The translations under genes and the position numbers were made by a program. A stretch of 64,000 nt of DNA from Planctomycetota bacterium (lineage in GTDB: Bacteria > Planctomycetota > UBA8742 > UBA2392). Positions 58,990 through 64,000 of this stretch are shown in pieces (position 1 is the first letter of the stretch; every line of letters starts with the position of its first letter). A model generated the notes under the pieces. It searched no databases, was not told the DNA's origin, and was given only the letters and a program-made list of their open reading frames with translations. The stretch covers positions 764,005 to 828,004 of the forward strand of contig JABTUE010000003.1 of assembly GCA_015075515.1 (NCBI GenBank), in the 5' to 3' direction.

Positions 58990-61920
58990 TCATTTCGTCT
59001 TTTTCACGTACACGCCGGTGAAGCTGCCCGCCGGCGGGTGCAGGATCAGTTCCTCGCAGCGCGCGATATACAGACCGCTGGGCGTGGTTTCGCCGGTGGT
59101 GGCGTTGGGCTCGTGGGCCTGGGCACGCTTGAAGCATTCCAGCGCCGCGGCGAACTGCCGGTCGCGGAACAGGTCAATGCCGCGTTCGTATTCGGCCAGC
59201 AACTGGCGCACAAAATCCGGCACTTCCCTGTCGCCCAGCACCTCAAACACTTCGGTCGGTTCGCTCTTGCCCTTGACTACCATCAGGTCAATCCGGCGCA
59301 GCGTGAACTCGCCCTTCACGGCCTCGGCGGTTTTCGGGCCGACCAGAATATCCGTGCCGTATTCCTTGCACTGGGGTTCCAGCCGCGCGGCCAGGTTCAC
59401 GGCGTCGCCCATCACGGTGTAGGCAAAGCGTTTGGAGCTTCCCATGTTGCCCACGGTGACAACGCCGGTGTTGATGCCGGCGCGGGCGTACAGAACCGTG
59501 CCGTCGGGTTTGATCAGTTGCGGGGCCACCTGGCGCACGGCGTCGGCAAACAACGGCTGCATGCGGGCCAGCTCGGCGCGGCAACGCAACGCCCCGCGCA
59601 CGGCGCGCACGGCGTGGTCGTCCATTTTCATCGGCGCGCCCCAGAAGCACATGATCGCGTCGCCGATGTACTTGTCTATCACGCCGCCGGTCTCAAGCAT
59701 CAGATCGGTCATGCGCTCAAGATAGACATTCAGCAGTTCCACCAGCCGTTCGGGGTTGTTCGGGCCCAGCGTTTCGGTCACGGTGGTGAAGCCCGCCACG
59801 TCGCTGAAATAAATCGTCATCGGCCGGTTTTCGCCGCCCAGCTTCAGCGAGCCGGGATTGCGGATCACGTAATCCACCAGTTCTTTGCCCATGTACTGGC
59901 GGGCAAAGGCCTCGCGCTGGCGGCGCTGGCGGCCCTCGGTCAGGGCCTTGGCCAGCGCGCCGTGGCCGAACCCAAGCGCCAGCCCCGCCAGCGGCGCCGC
60001 CGTAGGCAGCCACACCTGGACGCGAAAACACAGCACAGACGCCACAACCACCACCGCGCCCAGGGCCAGCACCAGCAACAGCGCGTTGCGCATGCGTCCC
60101 GCGTACATCACCGCGCAGGCCGCCAACGCCGCCGCGCCAAAGGCCAGCACCCAGTCCCAGCCCCGGCCGGGCCGCGTCATCACGTCGTTGTGCCGCAGGT
60201 TGTCCAGCACATTGGCCACAAAGTACGTGCCCGGCGTCGTGCGCGAATGCGGCGTGTGGTGCAGATCGCCCAGCCCCGGCGCCGAACCCGCGATCATCAC
60301 CACCTTGTCCTTGACCAGCACCGCCGGGTCACCCAGCCGCAGCTTCGGCCAGCCTTGGGGTGGTTCGGGGGGCATGCCGTCAAGCCTGCGCCGCAGCGAG
60401 TCAAGCTGTTCGCGCAGCCGCGCCAGAACAGCATCGTCGTCTTCGTAGGCCATTTCTTCTTCCACGGCGCGGACCTGGCGGCGCAGTTCCTCGCGCCGGC
60501 GTTCCCAGCCGCCGTGGCGCAGATCCCAGGCATCCCAGTCGGCCAGCACGTCGGCGGCGCTGACCGTGGGATACAGCGCGACAAGGTCGCCCGCCGCGTA
60601 GGCCTGGCGCGCCTGTTCTTTCACGGCGTCGCTGCCGGTGCGGTACACCGGGTCCTGTTCCAGCGGCAGCAGCGCGCGGTAGCGCAGGTGAATCCGGCCG
60701 GCTTCGTCCACCGGCACATCCACGCCCAGATAGCGCAGCCGCCCGTTCCCGAACTTCAGCGGCACGTCGCGCAGTTCAGCCGCAAGATCATATTCGGCGC
60801 CGTCCCAGGCCAGCCTGCCGTCGCGTACGGCAATGCCCGCCGCCGCGGCATTGCCCTGGCGCGCGTGCGAAAGCACCCACAAACGCCAGCACTCCAGCGC
60901 GAAGTGCCGGTAGTTGTGCCCGTCGTGCGAGGCCGCCAGCAGCGCGTGCCTCAGCACGCCGTCGGCGGAGTCGGGCATGGCATGCACCAGCCCCGCGCCC
61001 GCCACGCCGCGCAGCATCGGCTGGGGCAGGGGCAGAAGGCTGCCAAATCGCGGGGCCTCAAAGGCCGGGCTCTGGCGCGCCAGCGTGGCGTAATAGGCCG
61101 TGACTTCGGCGCGCTGTTCGTCGGGCGGCAGTTGCGCAATATCGTTCATCAGCGTGCTGGTCGGGCGCCCGTCCAGCAGCCCCGCCAGCGGCGCCGCCAG
61201 CGCCCGCGCGCCGGGAACCGGCGCCAGTGTCGCCGGCTCGGTGCCGCGCAGCGCCGGCGCGGCATACCGGCCCAGCAGTTCGTCGCGCCGCTCGCGCTCG
61301 CGCCCGCGGGTATCGGTGGCCAGCGCCAGCACCACATCGGGCCGGGCCGTGGCTTCCAGAATGAACAGGCCGTCGCCGGCCTTGTCGGCAGTCCAGACAC
61401 GGGAAAAACCGCCGGTGTCGCGCGGCACAAGGGTGAACGGGTCGTTGGTGTTGGGGCCGGTTTCGGAAAACACAAAGTCAAAGGCAACCACGCGGGCGCC
61501 GCCGGCGCGGCACCAGCGGATCAGCTTGTTGTAGACATGCCTGGGCCAGGGCCAGGCGTAGCGGTCAGCCGGCCGCGAAAAGCCCAGGCTTGTGGCGTCG
61601 CCGTAGGCCAGGGCGCGGTCGTCAATGGCGATCACGAGAATATCAGGGTCACGCAGGGCCGGGTCTTCCAGCCGCGTGACGCGGGCGTTGTTCAGGGGCG
61701 CTTCCACATAGTCCAGCGCCGGGACATCCCCCACCGGCGCCAGTAACAATGTCAGTACACCGCAGGCCGCCACAATGGCCGCCAGCGCGGTCAGCAGGCG
61801 CTGGCGCGGCTCGTGGGCGCTGCCGAAATCCACGCGCGCGCGCCGGATCAGTTCACCCGCGCGCACGATCGTGCTGCCCAGGCCGGTCATCGCGCGCTCA
61901 ATTGTGTTCTGGTCGGCCAA
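58990..61920 (-). CDS. CHASE2 domain-containing class III adenylate/guanylate cyclase
   Basis: 976 aa. After a first membrane segment (about 42-62) lies a large extracytoplasmic CHASE2 sensor region (about 70-630), interrupted by a charged coiled-coil (REELRRQVRAVEEEM). Further membrane helices lie at about 640-705. The cyclase domain has both metal-binding sites: IYFSDVAGFTT, DKYIGDAIMCFWG, and VMGDAVNLAARLE. The C-terminal 75 residues look like one TPR-like helical unit. The start could be TTG at 61920 with AAGG upstream, or ATG at 61890. The dioxygenase gene follows in the same transcript. Confidence 0.92.
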   Translation of the reverse strand: MADQNTIERAMTGLGSTIVRAGELIRRARVDFGSAHEPRQRLLTALAAIVAACGVLTLLLAPVGDVPALDYVEAPLNNARVTRLEDPALRDPDILVIAIDDRALAYGDATSLGFSRPADRYAWPWPRHVYNKLIRWCRAGGARVVAFDFVFSETGPNTNDPFTLVPRDTGGFSRVWTADKAGDGLFILEATARPDVVLALATDTRGRERERRDELLGRYAAPALRGTEPATLAPVPGARALAAPLAGLLDGRPTSTLMNDIAQLPPDEQRAEVTAYYATLARQSPAFEAPRFGSLLPLPQPMLRGVAGAGLVHAMPDSADGVLRHALLAASHDGHNYRHFALECWRLWVLSHARQGNAAAAGIAVRDGRLAWDGAEYDLAAELRDVPLKFGNGRLRYLGVDVPVDEAGRIHLRYRALLPLEQDPVYRTGSDAVKEQARQAYAAGDLVALYPTVSAADVLADWDAWDLRHGGWERRREELRRQVRAVEEEMAYEDDDAVLARLREQLDSLRRRLDGMPPEPPQGWPKLRLGDPAVLVKDKVVMIAGSAPGLGDLHHTPHSRTTPGTYFVANVLDNLRHNDVMTRPGRGWDWVLAFGAAALAACAVMYAGRMRNALLLVLALGAVVVVASVLCFRVQVWLPTAAPLAGLALGFGHGALAKALTEGRQRRQREAFARQYMGKELVDYVIRNPGSLKLGGENRPMTIYFSDVAGFTTVTETLGPNNPERLVELLNVYLERMTDLMLETGGVIDKYIGDAIMCFWGAPMKMDDHAVRAVRGALRCRAELARMQPLFADAVRQVAPQLIKPDGTVLYARAGINTGVVTVGNMGSSKRFAYTVMGDAVNLAARLEPQCKEYGTDILVGPKTAEAVKGEFTLRRIDLMVVKGKSEPTEVFEVLGDREVPDFVRQLLAEYERGIDLFRDRQFAAALECFKRAQAHEPNATTGETTPSGLYIARCEELILHPPAGSFTGVYVKKTK

Positions 61921-62010
61921 GTCTCGCCTTGGTTTGTGCGCGCGTTAGCATAAGGCACCGCAACCGACAGCAAAGGGGCCAGGACAGTCACCCAAACCCG
62001 GCAGGAACCC

Positions 62011-62982
62011 ATGGAAGACGGCCACGCCTATATCGCCAGCCTTGAACCCGGCCCGGTCCACGCCGTGTACCAGGTGGCGGCGGCCAAAGCCCTCAAGGCC
62101 CGCAACGGCAAGCCCTATCTGGCCCTTACCCTGCGAGACAACTCGGGCCGCATCGAGGCCAAACGCTGGGATGTCAGCGACCACGAGGCCGGGCTGGCGG
62201 CCGTGGGCGGGTTTCTGGAGATCCAGGGCGAGGTTGAACTGTACCGCAACACGCCCCAGGTGGTGATCCGGGCCCTGCGCGTGCCCGCGCCCGAAGATGT
62301 GGATCACGCGGCCTTTGAAACCAAGGTGTCGTTTGACCCGGCCCAACTGGCCGCCGAGGTGCGCCAGTTATTGCTGGAACTGCCGGATGCCGACCTTCGG
62401 GCCCTGGCCCAGGCGTACCTGGACGACGAAGTTTTCATGGCACGGTTTGAAGTCGGCCCGGCGGCGGAACGCATGCACCACCCGTACCGGTTCGGGCTGC
62501 TGGAACACGTCCATTCGGTGCTGCATCTGGGCGTGAAGCTGTGTGACCATTACCCGTGGCTGGATCGTTCGATGGTGATTCTGGGCCTGTTTCTGCACGA
62601 CAGCGGCAAAGTGGTCGAACTGACCGGCGAAGACACGCCAGGCTACAGCATTGAGGGCGAACTGCTGGGGCATATCACGATCGGCATCAACATGCTGGAC
62701 CGCAAACTTCAGGCGTTGCCGGATTTCCCGCACGCCAAGGGTGTTTTGTTGAAACACATTATCCTGAGCCATCACGGCCAAGCCGACTACGGCAGCCCCA
62801 AGCCCACCATGACGCCCGAGGCACTGGCGGTGCACACGGTTGAGATGCTGGACGCCAAAATGAACGCGTTTCTGCGCGAACAGGCCGAGCCGCCGGAACA
62901 CAGCGACATACTGGGCGGCATTCGCTATTCGCGGCTGCTGAAGCACAAGATTATCACACGGCCGAAGACGCCCCCCGGTTAG
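62011..62982 (+). CDS. OB-fold plus HD domain protein, YhaM-like 3'-5' exoribonuclease
   Basis: 323 aa. The N-terminal OB-fold (about 10-95) has YLALTLRDNSGRIEAKRWD. The HD domain (about 155-300) has HHPYRFGLLEHVHSV, LFLHDSGKV and ILSHHG. The order OB-HD matches Bacillus YhaM, a 3'-5' exoribonuclease that also acts on DNA. The start ATG at 62011 has CAGGAA upstream. It is divergent from the cyclase gene. The assignment rests on domain order. Confidence 0.88.
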   Translation: MEDGHAYIASLEPGPVHAVYQVAAAKALKARNGKPYLALTLRDNSGRIEAKRWDVSDHEAGLAAVGGFLEIQGEVELYRNTPQVVIRALRVPAPEDVDHAAFETKVSFDPAQLAAEVRQLLLELPDADLRALAQAYLDDEVFMARFEVGPAAERMHHPYRFGLLEHVHSVLHLGVKLCDHYPWLDRSMVILGLFLHDSGKVVELTGEDTPGYSIEGELLGHITIGINMLDRKLQALPDFPHAKGVLLKHIILSHHGQADYGSPKPTMTPEALAVHTVEMLDAKMNAFLREQAEPPEHSDILGGIRYSRLLKHKIITRPKTPPG

Positions 62983-63329
62983 CAGTCGGCGCCGGGGCGG
63001 ACTCCTTGCAGAACAGAAGCTCGCTCTGTTATGCAGGGTCAACTGGTGCGGCATCTGTCAGCAAAAACGGGCCTGCCGGGTCCAGAGGATCCGGCAGGCA
63101 GCAGGCGTGTCCACCGGGGTTTCGGGCGGGCGGGCAACCCGGTGCGGCACACCGCCAGTGCTGAAACGCGCAGGTGCGGCCCAGCCTTCCCGCAAGTTGC
63201 CAATCCGGCGCGGCAAACCGGCCATTGCGGAATCGCAATGCCCCGGCCCGATTCGGGTTTTTCCTGAACCGGAACCCGGGTAACCTGTCAGTGTTAAATA
63301 TGACACCTGTCCACCCACATGGGGGCCTC
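62983..63329. other. 347-nt gene-free region with hairpins
   Basis: No convincing gene. A stem at 63007-63035 (TGCA and AACAGA pairing with TCTGTT and TGCA) lies just after the HD gene on the plus strand, with no T-run. The strong hairpin 63071-63099 points to the minus strand. A short CCCG/CGGG hairpin followed by TTTTT lies near 63248-63263 on the plus strand. The upstream region of the last gene should hold its promoter, but none is clear. Confidence 0.5.
63063..63099 (-). terminator. Hairpin plus T-run on the minus strand, no known gene upstream
   Basis: The stem pairs GCCTGCCGG (63071-63079) with CCGGCAGGC (63091-63099), extended by four more pairs with one G-T. On the minus strand it is followed by CCG and TTTTT (63063-63067). 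It looks like an intrinsic terminator, but no minus-strand gene precedes it. Confidence 0.55.
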
Positions 63330-64000
63330 ATGCGCGTTCACACCTTTCTTGCGGCACTGGTTGCGGTTGCGACGCTCGGGCTGTGCCTGAACCCGTCCGG
63401 CGCAAGTGCCGAGCAAATCCGGCTTTCCGACGGCCGCTTCCTTCAGGGCGACGTCGAAGAAGTCCGCGACGACGGCTTTGTGTTCCGCCTGACCGACAGC
63501 GGCGGCAAGGTCTTTTTGCGCTGGAACCAGGTGGACGCCGGTCTCAAGCAGCGGCCGAAAAACGAACGCGACCCTGACGACGGCCTGAACCTTGAGGTCA
63601 CCGTGGACGGCGCGCGCCTGGAACTCATAGACGGCACGGTGCTTGAGGGCAAAATCACCCGCAACGGCAACACCTACACCGTGGTCAACCGCGACCGGCC
63701 CCGCGGCTTTGAGGTTCCGCACGAGGACGTCACCGAAGAAGGCCTGATTGCCGACATCCAGATTGACGCGTCGGTGATGATGTCTGAACGCGACGTGCTG
63801 GCCCTGGCCGAAGAGCGCCGCGCGCCGCTGGAAACCGCGCGCCAGTATTACGAAATGGCCCGTATCGCCGACCGCCTGGGCCTGTACGAAGAAGCCAAGG
63901 ATTTCGTCACCCTGGGCCTGTCGGCCTCGCCTGACCCCAAGATGCAGGCGCGTCTGACCGAATACGAAGCCAAGCTGACCGAACTGATCCGCCAGAAGGA
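63330..64000 (+). CDS. Secreted protein of unknown function (3' end beyond window)
   Basis: At least 223 residues are visible. The signal peptide (about 1-28, ending SGASA) is followed by two similar beta-hairpin units: IRLSDGRFLQGDVEEV and LELIDGTVLEGKITR, each with an adjoining strand. A helical region begins near residue 155 (ALAEERRAPLETARQYYEMA), likely TPR-like (LGLYEEAKDFVTLGL). Similar exported proteins with an L.DG...G.V motif occur in Planctomycetota, but no function is known. The start ATG at 63330 follows GGGGGCC. The rest is cut by the window edge. Confidence 0.75.
   Translation, partial: MRVHTFLAALVAVATLGLCLNPSGASAEQIRLSDGRFLQGDVEEVRDDGFVFRLTDSGGKVFLRWNQVDAGLKQRPKNERDPDDGLNLEVTVDGARLELIDGTVLEGKITRNGNTYTVVNRDRPRGFEVPHEDVTEEGLIADIQIDASVMMSERDVLALAEERRAPLETARQYYEMARIADRLGLYEEAKDFVTLGLSASPDPKMQARLTEYEAKLTELIRQK

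Noticed and set aside
63029..63331. A 100-codon minus-strand frame
   Set aside because: No ribosome-binding site, Pro/Arg/Cys-rich composition, and no similarity to a family.

Overview
The window is a GC-rich bacterial chromosome segment with conserved housekeeping genes on both strands. Several features point to a diderm of the Planctomycetota or a related PVC lineage: a LolD-like ATPase, an AsmA-like envelope pair, lipoproteins, LRR and TPR proteins, an FHA-domain Ser/Thr kinase, a CHASE2 cyclase, and many low-complexity or REP-like intergenic repeats. That placement is an inference from gene content; no rRNA is present to test it.

Region 1 (1-14140, minus strand) is the transcription/translation supercluster. 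In transcription order it reads tRNA-Thr(TGT), tRNA-Tyr, tRNA-Gly, tRNA-Thr(GGT), tuf, rpmG, tRNA-Trp, secE, nusG, rplK, rplA, rplJ, rplL, rpoB, rpoC (cut by the window edge). It matches the E. coli thrU-tyrU-glyT-thrT-tufB-secE-nusG-rplKAJL-rpoBC order with rpmG and tRNA-Trp added. Stem-loops lie between tuf and rpmG, after rplK, and between rplL and rpoB.

Region 2 (14289-18613) holds a membrane-protein/AsmA-like gene pair resembling the TIGR03546/TIGR03545 pair. The large partner carries a series of about 126-residue repeats. An unusual short tRNA-Leu(TAG) follows. Region 3 (18842-26099) has topA, ruvX, a mannose-1-phosphate guanylyltransferase and leuB (minus), then an M48 membrane metalloprotease (plus). 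Region 4 (26106-34627) has the protein-quality set tig, clpP and clpX, split by an LRR gene and a TPR gene, then an FHA kinase and a TetR regulator. Region 5 (34636-39174) has a small secreted protein, an apparently intact IS5-type insertion sequence with a frameshifted transposase, and two related membrane-anchored coiled-coil proteins whose C-termini look BRCT-like.

Region 6 (39468-52994, plus) is a long co-directional run: polA (proofreading site lost), a lipoprotein whose N-terminal reading frame runs through repeats, coaE, rho, mrp, a bacilliredoxin-like gene, two small paralogous Sm-like proteins, a C25-like secreted protein with a C-terminal sorting signal, a LolD-like ATPase, a STAS protein and a membrane protein. 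Region 7 (52995-64000) has xerD (minus), trmB, a coiled-coil lipoprotein, an S41 protease, a DODA-type dioxygenase and a CHASE2 adenylate cyclase (both minus), a YhaM-like HD nuclease, and the start of a secreted protein cut by the window edge.

The best candidates for undescribed biology are the membrane-anchored BRCT-like pair (36101-39174), the tandem Sm-like pair (48146-48744), the repeat-expanded envelope protein (14791-18525) and the atypical tRNA-Leu. No phage, CRISPR array or antiviral system was seen.
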